Assembly: GCF_018687715.1 (NCBI RefSeq)
Contig: NC_056765.1
Coordinates: forward strand, 12,948,001 to 13,012,000
Reading direction: 5' to 3'
DNA from: Carya illinoinensis
Lineage: Eukaryota; Streptophyta; Magnoliopsida; Fagales; Juglandaceae
DNA: 64,000 bases
The notes under the pieces were generated by a model. The model saw nothing but the letters and a program-made list of their open reading frames with translations. It did not search any database and had not been told where the DNA came from. Each line of letters begins with the position of its first letter. The first letter of the stretch is position 1. Of this stretch, positions 12,062-25,129 are shown piece after piece. A program made the translations under genes and the position numbers.

Positions 12062-14724
12062 GGGTCACGCACCCACACATACAATTTCACCACCATGCAC
12101 AGCCGTGCACGGCTACCCACGCCACCTTACCACCACCACCATGTTCCTCTCACCACCACAACCATCCCTAACCATTTTCATGTCCAACCGAGTTAACCAC
12201 AGCCCTTACTCTCCCCCACTCTCTCATGCTCGGTTTACACCACTAATGGCCGATTCGTCCCGTGAGCCACCGTCTAGCCACCACAGCTCCACCACACCTC
12301 CCTCAAGCTTTTTCATGCCTAGCCATGATGTCCAGCCCATCTCCACCTCTCTCATGCACTCTCATACCCTCGAATGCACTGTTCACGACATGATGCCACC
12401 GTGCTTCGCCACCTCAAATCACCACGAGGCCACCTTGAGCTTTTCCAAGACCACGCCTAGCTATTCTCAAGCTCAAACTGCCACTTTACGTGGTGGACAA
12501 CTACTTCACGTGGCTAACTGACGCCGGACAGAATAACGATTATCCTGCAGGCTAGTTCTAACAGATGATTCATAGGAGAAAAATCGCCCAAAACCAGAGA
12601 GAAAAGTCTCTAGGATTTAACTGAATATTATCAAATCAATCAATAATGAAATCAGTCCACAAGCCGAATTGTTATAGCCAAAAATCGTATTTATCCGAAT
12701 TTTGCCAAAAATAGAAAAATCTCAAAAATACTCCAAATTAAAATTCGAAATAAAATAAACAATCTGCAAAAAATCGGGCCCAAATCGGCTTTAAAATGAC
12801 TTTCTAACTGACAAGCGAAATATTACCATAAATAGTAAAAAATAACTAAAACTAGTGATTCAGAGGGAAAAACAGCAGAATTTGAGGTCGAAGAAAAGGC
12901 ACATGGAGCCATGCTTATGTGTGATTCCGACACTCGTAGTCAAAGTTATGGCCAAAAGATTGAAACGCACTCAAAACGGCCCCAATAAGGAACATATCAC
13001 AATCAATTCCCACATTTGCGCTGATATGCCAACTCATGGTATCTCAGCGCCATCAAGGTGCAATCTAATAGCTCATCATCATCTGTCTCGAATCCCCCTG
13101 CATCACTAACCGCCACCATACGCGGTGTACGACTCTTTCGATGCCTTGATCGTGACGGAAAACGAGTGACACATGGGTGATCTCGTCGATGGTATAACCC
13201 TCCATCTCTCATTATTTATGATATATGTTAGTTAATAGGTTGTGGACTGTGTTATTAGTATTTTGGAGTTCGCGGTGTAGTTATGAAGTGAGGTGTGGCT
13301 GTGTAGTGAACTGTTGGGCATAACTGTGTAGTGTTGTGGACTGTGCTGTGAAGTATGGGCATGAGGTGTATGCCATAGTTGTGATGCGGTGTGGTGTGTG
13401 AAGGGAGTACACATGGAGTGTACTCCATGTAGTGCAGCGACGTACCGTGTGACGTGCGCCGTAGTGATGTGTGGCGTACAGTGAAGAAAGTACACATGGC
13501 ATGTGCTCTATGTAGTGTAGGGATGCACCATATGGCGTGTCGCTAATAAATGGGTGGTTGCGTGGTTGAGCGTAAAGTGTATTGTGTAGCGTCGGGAACT
13601 GTGTAACAGTGTCTCGAAGTAGCTGTGATATGGCCTGTAATCCGAGGTGACAGGTGTCACCACTTGGTTGACTTATGGCTGAGAGTATGTGTGAAATGGT
13701 GGAAAAGTATCAGAGTAGTGCAGCGGAAGCATAACAGGCGTCGTGACGTGACTTGAGATTTGTCTCGAGCTACATGAAGCGACAGAGCTGCATTTGTGGA
13801 TGCAGTCCTCTTATTAAGTGTCGTAACGAACTTGTACAAGGCCGGGAAGTAAGAAGAGTCCTATCGACCAGGTCTGAGCAAGTTGTTATCGGAGTATGAA
13901 GCTTGTTTACACAAGCGGGCGTTCATTGGACTATAAGTTGGTCTTAGGTGATAAAAGGGATAAGGTACCTATGCCTCTGGCAAGACATGTGTGCCAGACA
14001 GGTTTACCATATGTAATGGGTATTCTGTCCTTAGCATGGTTGCATAATGTTTAAGCCTCAAAGTTGGCTTAAAGTCATGTGGCATGCATGGAAAGGAATA
14101 AGGATTGTGTATGGGCTAGGATGCATGAAGGTAGTGACGAGTATATCGTCTAAGGTTGGAACGCATGACTCTGTCAGTTGGAATCATGCATCGGAATATT
14201 GAAATAGAAGAATAAGACGGAGGTCTTAATGTCTTAACCCTAAGGTGAATTACGGAGATTCACTTTAAGAAATAAGACTTCGAAGGTTTTAGCATAGTAA
14301 ATGGCACGTAAGAGCCCAGAGATAGATGGAGAGTATTCCAAGTGAAACATAGTTCTATTTTTAAAATAGTTATTTATGCATTAGATAGAGAATGACGTAA
14401 AGTTATGTGTATGCATGTAGGTTACCATTTACACGCACACGAATGGACTCATGGAATGAGTATGGCATAAAGTCCAAGTAAGTATTGCGTTCATACTCTT
14501 TCTAGAGTTTTCTTAAATAAATGAAGACGAAAATGAAACGCTTTTCTTTAAATTGCATTATGAACTGACGCGAAAGACTTTTTAAGAAATAAAGCTAAGC
14601 ATAAGTTTTCAAGTATAAGTATGTAACGGCCCTCGATCCTTGGCAGCCACTTTTCACGCACCCAATGTATGTAAGTGTATGCATGTGGATGGATGCTATA
14701 CGTAATACATATTGTATGTATGTT

Positions 14725-15996
14725 TGTTGAACTCAAGGTTTCAAGTTTCCTGTAATTATATATCTACACATGGGTTTTGATGATAAAAAATGAATTCAAA
14801 GAATAAAAGAGTCTCAAGTTTAAGTTGTCTATACAATGGACTCAAGCACATCAAAGAACTAAGCATGAGCAGGAAGGGAACAAGTTCACATTAAAACTCA
14901 TAGAGTGATTTTGTACATCTCTTGAAAAATTCAAAATTAGAATTAATGCTCAAAATTAATATTTTATCATAAGCATTAAAATACATTTTCCACATGTGCA
15001 TGAATATTTTGAAAATTAAATTTGAAAATTTTGGAAGATGATTGATTGTTATTTTTTACATGTGCATGTTTTATTTGAATATTTTAAAAAATGATTAATG
15101 TTCTTTTTGACATATGCAAAAGGTAGATAATTTTGTTTGAAAATTTTGAAAAGTAAATAGTACTCCTTTTGTCATATGCGAAAAGTAAATATATTAGGCT
15201 TGAAATTTTTGAAAAGTGAATGATGTTGTCTTTGATAAATGAAAAAGTATAAACTTTTATTTGAATTTTTTTGAAAAGTGAATGATGTTGTCTTTGACAA
15301 TTGAAAAAGATGAAACTTTTATTTGAATTTTTTGAAAAGTAAATGATATTGTCTTTGACATGTGAATCATTTTAAATTTGAATATAAAGTCTCATCTGCC
15401 TATAAATAGATTATTTGAGAGTTTCAAATTCATAACACCAAGAGCATACAACATTCATTCAAAGTTTTCATTCTCTTTTCTCTAAACATTGAGTCTTAAT
15501 CCTTGTTCATTTTGAGATAGATATAATTTGCATTATATTGTTCTTATTTCACTCATTGAGGAGTGTTCTCTGATAATCTATCTACTATCAGCTTTTGCAT
15601 CAGTAAAAGAGTGTGTATAACCCTTGTGCGTGTAAAAAGTGTTCTACACAGGGAATAGTTGAATCACCATGTATAAGGTGATTGCAAGTGTAGGGGTGTT
15701 CTACATTGATCCTTTGTAGTGGTGTTGTTCAAAAGTGTAATATGTTTCTATCTCCACCTAAAGGAGGTTGAATAGTAAATTTGAGGATCCTCAAGGGCTA
15801 GCTTGAGATGAGGACATAGGCAGTGGGGCCGAACCTCGTTAACATACTGAGTTTCCTTCTCTCTTACCCTTACTCTCTATATTTATTGCTGCTTCGTATT
15901 CTGTTTATATTTTATATTATATATTTGATTTATAATTGTTAATTTTTAAATACAACCAAATTCACCCATCTTCTTGTGTGAGTCATCTAGGCAACA
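14725..15996 (+). mobile_element. Solo LTR of a Ty1/copia-type element
   Basis: It starts TGTTGAACTCAAGG and ends AGGCAACA, with a perfect 5-bp duplication atgtt at 14720-14724 and 15997-16001. It contains a TATA box ('ctataaata', about 15400), and the 'aattcaccc...catctaggcaaca' end is typical of SIRE/Tork-type copia LTRs. At 1272 bp with no internal region, it is a solo LTR, inserted into the older gypsy LTR. Confidence 0.85.
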
Positions 15997-16998
15997 ATGT
16001 TTACGAAAAGAAACAAACCGAAGTTTAAAATGATGCCATGAAAGAAAAGAAAGAAAACTTTTTTTTAAAATGACTTTATGAATGAAATGAACTGAAGAAC
16101 TGTAAGAACTGTAAGGACTGAAAGAACTCTAAAGGATTGAATGGACTAAAAAGGAATGAAATGATTGTAAATAAATATATGGACTGAATGCATGATGTAT
16201 GAAGATACGTAACAACCATATGAATGGAATGGAAAAGGTACCTAAGGACTAGACTGGGCAGATTGCAATGCCGAGTAAGTAGTACTGGTAGTGCACCCAG
16301 TGTTACATCCTGATAGAATGGATTTCCAACTAGTGGTCACTAGTGAAATCAGGTCCAAAAAACCGCTAACCCCAGCACACAGGGTGCAACAGTGTGCAAT
16401 GGCCAATAAAAGTGATAAAAAAGAATGCATGTATGTATGGAAAGACGTATGCATGAATGTATGTAAGAAAAGATATATGCATGAACAAACTCTTTAAAAA
16501 ATAAAGGCAGCGAGGCGTGGGGAACTGTTTTATGAACAAAAGCATTGTTTAAAGAGAACCCCACCTCACCACATTTTAAAATGAACTGGATGTGTATGCA
16601 TGATAAGTATATGATATGTATGGAGTGATGAATGCATGACTGAAAACTTGTGTTATTATATTTTGACTATATGAGGTAATGCTTACAAGTCATCAACTCA
16701 TTTTAGTTTTTATGTGTGCCCTCCCAAGGACAAGATGAGCATGACAAGTCAGAACGGACACAGCTTAAGGGGAAGAGCACGAAAGCCTAAGCATGTTATT
16801 TGTATGAGAGACTAAAATTATGAAATTTAATATTTTCCATTGTAACGTTCTTAATTAAGAAAATAAGTTTTATTTATAAACATAGAGTCTTTTATATCCT
16901 GGCATGAAAAGACAAGAAATTTCAAAAGGAATCGTAATTTCCGTCTATTTTTATTAAAATTATTTTCTAAAAGACCCACCACAATGGCATGCATTACA

Positions 16999-18570
16999 CT
17001 TGCAAACCTGAATCATTTAGCCAGAGTATGGCAAATGCCTGAGGCATTTAGGTGGGGCTCATGCCCTAGACCAGTTAGTTTCTATCATCCACTAGTGTGA
17101 ACCTGACACATGGCTGAAGCATGTCATGTGGTGCTCAAGAGATAGAACTGTGGGAACTGAGTGCTTCATGCTCATAGGTCGTCGTGGTTGCTCTAAGCTC
17201 CTTTCTTTTTCCAAGGTGGCGGTGAAGCACGTTACACGAGATTGATGCTCCTTAGGTTTGCAGCGGGCTTCCATGGCATGCCAAGCTATAGTGAGCAAGT
17301 TAAGGGCTTGCCTTCTGTTATACTTTGGCAACGGATTCCGTGGCCAAACTTACCACAGCAAGCAAAGGCGGCAAGCTCTTCTAATAATGAATGACTATGC
17401 TTAGCACCATGCACAAGCGGGCCACTCTAAGGTTTCCAACTTTTCACTATCTGCACTTTGGTCTTGGCTAGTAACAAGTCCTTTTTTGACAAAGGCAACA
17501 ACGCTTTAGTGCTTGAACCATCTTTCTTCAATTGTAGCGCTTGACGACTAGTTCTATTCCATGCATCTCGTCAGGCATAATCTCAACATCTCCATATGAT
17601 TGAAACTCTTTATTGCTTTTTCTGCATGACCCTGCATTGCAAGTCCTACCATTATTGTTCTCCTAGACGCAACACCTCTATTTGTCAACGCTCTCTAAAA
17701 TATTGATTAGGCCATGCCTATGCTACCAACTTATTTTTGTTGCCTGCAATATTCTACTTTTTTTTATACATTGCACCCATCATGACTCTAGTTGGCTTTA
17801 TGCCATCGGCATGCAATGATTGTAAATTATGGTGTTGCCCATGGTGCCCTATACATTGCCCACGATATCTATGTACCATAATGTCTTACTTTGATTGTGA
17901 TAGGAACCACCACTCGATTGCAGAGGATGCTGGCAAGCCAAGTGGTGGTCGTTGGTAGACCCACTCCATTCATGTTTTGCTGGCGACCACTTCCCGTTGG
18001 CCTCAGGACATTGCACGACGAGAACTAGCGAAAATAGCCTCTACAGGTTCTGTCCAGCCATCCATTAGAGGTACCGGAGGCAGATAGCTCCATTCATTAA
18101 GGGCAGCTGGTAGCTAGATTACTGTCATGATCCTCTTATGTGCACCCATCATGCCACTATGCATGGCATGCACAGTGCACTCAGGCGCACAATGTATTTG
18201 CACAAGGGGTACGTGAACTAGGTGTTCACAGCCATGCACTTGCTTCTCGCCTCATGTAGCATGGGTGCATGTCTTAAGCGCACAGTGCACGCCTACGTGC
18301 ACAATGTCGTGCATGAAATAGGTTCTCATCACAGTGGGCACGTGTCTTACATGCATAGTGCATGATGAGAACTCAGTTCTCACCTCTCTCTTCTTCTTTT
18401 TTTCTTTGTAGCATGAGCATCAATGAAATAAAAATAATAGGAGAAAAGTTGAAAACACTAATTGGAGAAGAAATTTATCTGCTTCATTGGAGATGATTCC
18501 ACAAGTTGAAAAATCATCATTCTCCTACTTTCAGTGTACAGATAAGTCGATCTCACAAACGGTGACAAAC
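16999..18570. other. Non-coding, partly repetitive
   Basis: No recognisable gene. Between about 18120 and 18370 the sequence repeats variants of 'gcgcacagtgcac', 'gtgcatg' and 'gaactcagttctcacc', giving a palindrome-rich patch. The remainder shows no open frame with family character. Confidence 0.4.
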
Positions 18571-18900
18571 TGTTAGGAATAAAAGTTGTCCAACAGGCTG
18601 GAATGGTGGAGAGAATCATCATTGGCCCACGGTGGTGATTCGAACCTTGAGGATGTGGTCTGGAGCCCACGATGGTGGTTTGGGAGCGTTGGTATGGTGC
18701 CAATAGGTACATCCATAGCAGTATTTGATAAATGAGTCTAGTAAATATAAAGAGAGAATGAAACACATAGATTGACATGGTTCGGCATATAGCATATGTC
18801 AACGGGTCTTTTGGGGGTCAAATTATTATAATGTGAGTATTTTACAGTCTCTCCAGCTACAAAAGTAATCTCACAAACTAATGTGTCTACTTTACCATAA
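18571..18900 (-). repeat. 'GGTTCGGC' LTR-like repeat, copy 3
   Basis: It starts 'tgttaggaataaaagttgtccaaca' and is collinear with 2577-2720. It then joins the segment shared with 9370-9500 ('aaatataaagagagaatgaaacaca', 'catggttcggcatatagc', 'agtattttacagtctctcc'). It therefore links copies 1 and 2 as one family, probably a minus-strand LTR. Confidence 0.5.
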
Positions 18901-19249
18901 AAGTATTTTTACGATAAAGTACATCTAACATACCAATTCATACATAGGATTTCTCTTCTTGGCCACTTTCAAGTTTCTTATATAAGGCTGCATGGCAGCT
19001 ACAGACGACAACGCTGGTCGGCAGTCTTTTGCTGATCTCGTTGCTGCAGTGACTCAACCTATCCCTGAAAGATAGCTGACAACGCTGGTCAGCAGTCTTT
19101 TGCTGATCAGGTTCTCCCCAAGAAGGGCGACTCAAGCCCGTAATGCGTCAACTAGGGGAACTTCTGGCACACCAAGGGATCTTATGTCACACTGAGGGTT
19201 CTTAATAATGTATGACTTCATCCTCTCTAAACCATCGATGTAACCAAAG

Positions 19250-21116
19250 TACTAGGCATCATTGCATATTCCTTAAACACACAACAGTTCCTCCCGGAAC
19301 CCCTTGACAGTAGCGTCTTGGGCCTTCAAAGCCCACCTGGCCTCGTCTCCCTTGGCTCCAAATCCTCCCTCTACTTTCGCTCATTGTCCAAAGCACAACT
19401 TTCCTTCGTTAGGACCTCAGAGAGCTGGTTGTATTCCTTGGAACGTTGCCTATAATGGTGCTCCTCCGCCTCCCGCTACCTATGTGCTTGGGAGAGGTCA
19501 GTCTGCAATTGTTCGATCGCCCACGAATGGTCATCAAGAGACCTCGCCAAGCGGTCTCTCTCGTCAGAAGCCATCGATAATTCCAGACGAAAGGCGGTAA
19601 TCTGGTTTTAAGAGTCAAGCATGTTAACCTCCCCCTTCTTCTTTTTTCTGTCGCTGTGCAATTTAAGGCCATCCTGGCAAGTGAGCGGAGTGCCCTATGC
19701 TCGCTCACCATCTCCTCTTGGCCGTCTACAATAATCGCGGTCAAGCGATCTAGACCCTATAGTGAAACACCAAGTAGATAACCTAATAAAGGAAGTCAAT
19801 ACAAAGTATGTGAAGCTTTAGAAAGAAGAATCACCTCAGTGAACATCTTCTCAAGCCAACCATTTGTTCTGCATAAGTGCTCCTTGCAACTCTCTGGGGT
19901 CGCCAACAAGACGTCTGACTAAACTACATCGATGACCATTTTTCAAGACAACCCCGTCCCTTGGTGTCTCGTCAGTAGCAGGTGCGATGGGCCCTGCAAT
20001 GCAATGAACCAAAGGTAGATGGGTTACAGGGCCCTCATCCTCACCTTGGGGACCTGGCGGGGTCGCGCGGACAACCTCTCCCAGCCCCCGATCCCAAGGT
20101 ACGATCTGGGAGAGGGCCGCAATCACGCTCAACACTGTCGGAATTAATGGCCCAGGTTGAGTGATAAGAATCTCCATAGAGGGCCCTCCTGAAGGAATTG
20201 GGTAGTAGTCGAAGCCGGCCTGAGCAGGGAACATCACCCTAGGTTTCTTCCCCCTCTCCTTGATCGGCAGGGTAGGGGGACAGTCGCATACTGGGGACTG
20301 CCCTCCTACAACGGAAAACCCAAGTCAGAGGGCAAATTAGCGGGAGGAGCTAAGTACTGACGAAGGCTATCCTTGACCAGCAAAGCCTCTAATAAAAATT
20401 TTTCTTGGTGAACGTTCGCCCAAGCCTGGACCACCTCAATTCGAAGGGATTCCTTTGGGGTCGCTTTAGAATGAAGACTCTCATCATCACCCAACACTGC
20501 CCAAATAGCCCGAACAGTGTAGAGGCATCGAACTGCTTGGCGGACGGGAAATTCCCACCCTTCGCCTGATAAAAAGAAGAATTTGAGACCCCAATCCCTT
20601 GCTTGGCCACACCTTTCCTCCAGTCAGATCAGCAAAAGAAGGGGCTTAAAGCTACATAGGGAGAATTGTAGTCCCTTGGGCTCATGAGTAAGGAGAAATT
20701 CGAACGACGTTAGGTTTGGATATTTACCCCAGCCTCTTCTAGGGCACGACGCTAGAGAATGCAACACGCCACAAGGATCTTCCATGCCTTCAGGATCAAT
20801 TGAGCAGGCGCTAACTGGAGGTAATCCAACACCTCACGCATTGGACGATAGAAGGGCACCCTAAGGCCATTGAAAAACATGGCCAAAAATACCGCCACCT
20901 TGGAGGCGAAACCCTCTGAATCAACCACCCCCTAGGTAAAAGGTGGCATCTCGAGCACAACGCCATGAGGGATACTGAATGGTTTCCTTAATAATTCCAA
21001 CTCCTCTAAAGTAACCATCGAACCCCACCAAAATCTGACAAAGTCCACCAAAGTGTCATCATCTTGCTAAGGAGGTGGACTGGAGAAATAACCGGGGGTC
21101 ATGGGAAGTTCTTGGG
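19250..21116 (-). pseudogene. Relic of a plant 'gypsy-type transposon' accessory ORF (PF04195-like)
   Basis: Read leftwards from 21116, the frames give VDFVRFWWGSMVTLEELELL, FSIPHGVVLEMPPFT, then GLRVPFYRPMREVLDYLQLA followed by PAQLILKAWKILVACCIL. This matches the pattern of the 'putative gypsy type transposon' domain (fruit-like 'GLR.P..P..R.VL.YL..APAQL...W.IL..'). A second part (KQGIGVSNSSFYQAKGG) lies near 20600. A charged, coiled-coil-like tail (RDRLARSLDDHSWAIEQLQ) sits at about 19600-19410. In-frame stops at several Trp/Gln/Cys positions show decay. A plus-oriented LTR lies just to its right, so the ORF is antisense to that LTR, as reported for some Tat-lineage elements with accessory ORFs. 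Confidence 0.6.
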
Positions 21117-21279
21117 AGCCATCAGTCAGCTGGGAAGCAGAGAGGTTAAGACTCAGAACTAATAAATAAGGAAAGACCTAGAGAAGAAGAGGAAGGGATA
21201 TAAAGGCTCAAGGAGCAGAGAAATTAGGATGTTACCGCTTTGAAGAGAGAGAGACCTTATATAGAGTCAGGGATACAGT

Positions 21280-22214
21280 TTGAATCTCAAGGTGAGGAGG
21301 AAGTGACCTTCATGGCACGTGACTGATGACACGCTAGAAGGAACATGAAATCAACCAGTGTGAGTCGTAGGAAAGCAAACAAAGATACTCTGCATGGCAT
21401 GAAAGGGTTGCTTGGGGATGGCTAGGCGCAAGCAGCAGGGCTCACCCTCGAGTTAGCAGGACTAAGGGAGGAATTCTCATGTACTCGTCCAATAGGAATT
21501 GGCAGGGTAAGTGTAAGGGGATTTTCCCCATCTACCTTTGGGTCCAAGGTAGGCCAACCATGGTAGCAAGAAGCATGGCCCAAGACCCAGCAAAAAGGAG
21601 TCCCACCAGACCTACCCACGAGTGATACTCAAAAAGGTTGCACTGGCCAAGTTGCACCTTGGGCAATGCCCAGTCTTCAGGTACTTGTCTACATGGGTGA
21701 ATGTGAAGTAAGGACAAACCCTTAAATCTCTGTCACTGCTTCATCAATGGTCCAAGGGAGAAGTCAAATTAGATGGGGAACCATGCCACATTTATGGTGC
21801 CACTGCTAAAGCACGCCACATTTATGCAACTCAATTCAAGCCAACTCAATTCAAGCCAAGCGCCACATTAATGAAGCTACCACAGAAGCACACTGCATTA
21901 ATGACACTGAGCCAAGCATCATGATAAGGGCAAGGGACCCACAAAAACAGAGAGGATTTGTCGCCCCCTCCCTGAACATCAGTATAAATAGCCACCCTTA
22001 GGTACGAGGAAAGGGGCTGACTCTCTACGTCTCTATCTTAAATTTTATTTGCAACTATCACAGAACCCTTACTAGCTTTAGCATTAGAGGCTCCTCAGTC
22101 TCCCAGGCTGCCCTCCTTAATCCTCATCTTCTCTGAGTTTTACAAGCCCAACATTGAAGACTCGAGTCCTTGGAATCCGGCCTGAAGGCGTACGAAACAT
22201 GACGTTAACAAGAA
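21280..22214 (+). repeat. Probable LTR with plus-strand promoter
   Basis: A TATA box ('cagtataaatagccaccc') at about 21980-21996 is followed by a leader, 'gcattagaggctcctcagtctcc', and 'gaagactcgagtccttggaatccgg'. The layout is that of a Tat-type gypsy LTR read on the plus strand, ending near 22214 where LINE sequence begins. No second copy or TSD is visible, so both ends are approximate. Confidence 0.4.
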
Positions 22215-23440
22215 CTTTACATTTTGATTATGTTATTTCTAATGAAGTAGAGGGTGGAAAAATCTAGGTTCTCTAGAATAAAGCTATTGATGTTCATTGT
22301 GCGTATGGGCATGTAGTTTATTACACTACAAGTAGGTAAAGGGTTATACCAATTCTTGTGTACCTTTATTTATGGTAAGTGCAATATGACTAATCAAAAG
22401 CTTTTGTGGGAGGATCTTAGTTCTCATCTTATGGGTTTGAGACCTTGCTTATTTGCTGGTGATTTTAAAATAATTTGGTGTGATTCTACAAGAAGCGGGG
22501 GGGGGGCCAAGACTAAGAGCTGCAATGGAGGATTTCGATAACTGGATTCATCAAGGAGGCTTGATTGAGATGAATACTAAGGGCATAGTTTTTTATTGGT
22601 GCAATGGTCTGTTTGGTCTTGCTTATTCTAGGGCTAAGTTAGATCAGGTTCTTATGGATGCATCTTTGCTCTCCTCGTTTCCAAATGCTGTTTGTTCTTA
22701 TCTACTGAGGTCTTCTTCTGATCATTCTCCAATGTTTATTGAATTCAAAATAGATCTTTTCTCTTGTGGTCCTTCACCTTTTTTATTTCAACAAATGTGG
22801 ATTGATCACCCATAGTTTCTAGAATTTGTTCAGAAGGCTTGGTCTGAACCTGTTGTTGGCATGGGTCTTATGAAAATGGCGGCTAAACTCAAGAAAACAA
22901 AACTGGCACTACGTGAATGGAATAGGGTGGTTTTTGAAAGAAGTGCTATGCATATTGATATGCTCGAGAATCAAATTGAGGGGCTTGAAAATATATTACA
23001 ATTGAGTTGGGATGAAGAGAGGGAGAGGGAGCTGTTATGTACTTCTGCAGAATTGGCAACTTAGAGGCATTGAGAAGAAATCAGATTAGCTCATATGGCA
23101 AAATTAAAATGGCAAGTAGAAGATAATCGAAACTCAAAATTTTTCCACGCTTATTTAGCTACCAAAATGCGAAAACGAGTGGTGGAAATGCAGTCTTTGA
23201 ATGGGACAGTTTTTGATTCACTGAAAAGTATTCTCACCTTACCTATTTATCATTTTATAAGAAGTACTCTCTAGAATGATCAAGCATAGTGTGGTGGAAA
23301 AGAAATTTTGTCAATTCTCACTGGCTAGAGGTACGACTATTATTTCTCATCTTATGTATGCTAATGATGTGGTGATTTTTACAAATGGCAATATGAGATC
23401 AATCAGGGAGCTTTTAGTTGTCCTCAATTTTCAATCAATT
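22210..23440 (+). pseudogene. L1-type LINE fragment (endonuclease domain, deleted RT)
   Basis: The C-terminal half of an AP-type endonuclease is visible: LRPCLFAGDFKII near 22440, then DNWIHQGGLIEMNTKG, SRAKLDQVLMDASL and RSSSDHSPMFIEF. The long linker of plant L1 elements follows (LREWNRVVFE, KLKWQVEDNRNSKFFHAYLA). Most of the RT is missing. Near 23330 a short RT remnant (SHLMYANDVVIFTNG, with YAND at the YADD position) appears, then the sequence runs into poly-T. Frameshifts and stops are present. Confidence 0.85.
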
Positions 23441-24059
23441 TCTCTTTTCTTCCTCTTTTTTTTTTTTTGTTCTACCTTTTTTTTTCTTTTTGGCTTGCTG
23501 GCCTAGCGGGTCCAACAAAAACCTGATCTCCTCATTAACCTAATTAGTAGAGACAGCTATTAGGGCAAGTCCGTGGAGGCACGGGTTGAGGCAAGTTTGT
23601 GGGGACAGTACTCGGCTCCCTCCGATGGCCCCTTCTTGAGTTTGTTCCCTCTAGCTTCTTTAATTATACTTTGTACACATATCTCATAAGCGAGCTTGAC
23701 ATCGTCTTCACTGCTGAGTAACCGTAACCTAGTAGAACTCTCAAGGAGTTAGGCCACACCGTGGGGAGACCAGGCCCCCATTCCTCAAGGATAGAGGTAG
23801 GGATATATCGGGCCAATCCATCCTCTTTGGACTCCCCAAAAGGCTAGTTGTCCCACAACCGAGTGGTTAATCACATAGTTGCCGTTAGGCAAGAGGTGGA
23901 TCGACCGCAGTCGATTGTGTAAGAACGTGACTAGGCAAGCCCTTCTGGAGCTTGGGAGGTTGGGTGATCTCTAACCTTTCCTGTCTGTTAACTTATTATA
24001 GGACTAAATTCGACATAGGTCTTCAGAAGAGGTTGAGCAGCACATTTAGGCTGATTCAC
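23441..24059. other. Spacer, no gene seen
   Basis: A T-rich tract (about 23455-23490) is followed by moderately GC-rich sequence without a recognisable ORF. It may be the LTR or untranslated end of the minus-strand gypsy element whose integrase lies at 25130-26320. Confidence 0.35.
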
Positions 24060-24900
24060 CTCATTGACTGTTGAGCTTTGCAAAAGGGGAGGGGAGCAGT
24101 GCGTTGAGGTTGAAACCTGCCTTAAGCAATGTCAGGCAGTCAAGGGACTGAACTCACACTCTGCCATGAGGCAGGTCAACCACCTTAAGGCTGGACCAAC
24201 CTGTTGGCCCTCAATGGGAAGGTGAGTAGGAGATTCTTATTCATGTTGTGAATGTCAAATAAGCTAGTGTAAACAATTTCTGAAACTTGCTAACCTGACC
24301 AGTGCTAGTGAAGCGTGGCCTATGTTTTGAGACATTCTGTTGTGGGAGATGGTGCTTTGGAGTTGTTTCAAGAAGTTTGAGGACTGAACTCACACTTTGT
24401 TGAGGGAAGGTAAGGGATGCCTTAGACTAAGTCCTCCCCTTGGGTCCCCTCAAGGAGGTAATTTGTCAGACATCTGAGAAGTCAGTCCGCACTTCGCCGT
24501 GACTAGGGCGGGGTAAGTTATTCAGGCAACCGAGAGTCTAGGCACGTTCTCCTCCATAGGGGAGGTTGGGTCGCCTTAAGAGCTGGTCCCTCCTATTAAC
24601 CCTCGGGAGAGGTAGTCTATTCAGGCAGTTTGGGACTGGACTCGCTCTCGTCTGTTGACATCATAGGAAAGGCAAGTGAGGGTCAGGATGGTGCTGAACC
24701 CACTCTTCGTCATGGTAAAGGTTGGGGTAGGTTATTCAGGCAGCCTTGAGGCTAGACCCGCTCCAGCTTGGAACTGGACCCGCTCCCGCTTATTGATACT
24801 CACAAGGAAGGTAAATTGTTGGGCGATCGAAGGTTAGGCAACTTGCACTCCACCGCGGGAGTGACAAAGCAACCTAGGGCATTACACCTATCCCTTTAGT
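24060..24900 (-). repeat. Degenerate tandem repeat downstream of a gypsy integrase
   Basis: A unit of roughly 90-120 bp recurs imperfectly. Phrases such as 'ttattcaggcag', 'gactggactcgctc', 'ctgaactcacact' and 'cacaaggaaggtaa' repeat five or more times. It lies 3' of the minus-strand integrase relic. Ogre/Tat-lineage gypsy elements often carry tandem repeats between pol and the 3' LTR, which this position would fit. Confidence 0.5.
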
Positions 24901-25129
24901 GCCCCACAAGTAGGTAAGTAATGTCTGGGATTTTACCGATAGAGATTGTCATTGGTGAAGATAGGGAGCCTACACACTTTATTCCTGAAAAGCCACATTT
25001 CCATTAAATGAATTTGTGATATCCACATAGAAATGTAAATTATGAATGACAAGGTATTTAACAAGAAAACTTCTGTAAATGTTCAGTGTTCCACAAGTGT
25101 AGCAACTTGTTCCCACAGGAGTCTTAAAG

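Larger units (their letters stand above)
11080..16998 (+). mobile_element. Solo gypsy-type LTR of about 4.6 kb, with nested insertion
   Basis: It starts TGTGATAACCCGCTCC at 11080 and ends GCATTACA at 16998. The flanks are cttgt (11075-11079) and cttgc (16999-17003), a 4-of-5 match to a target duplication. Internally there is a GC-rich leader with a CT run (about 11640-12520). Near 16280-16400 there is a block typical of Del/Tekay LTRs (cap-like 'gtgcacccagtgttacatcctga', 'ggtgcaacagtgtgcaatggcc'). No PBS, PPT or coding region is attached, so it is a solo LTR. Removing the nested 1277 bp leaves about 4.6 kb, close to the 27820-32490 LTR. Lineage assignment is inference. Confidence 0.65.

Noticed and set aside
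11819..12521. 125- and 204-codon open frames with Ser-Leu runs
   Set aside because: They are created by the CT microsatellite within the solo LTR.
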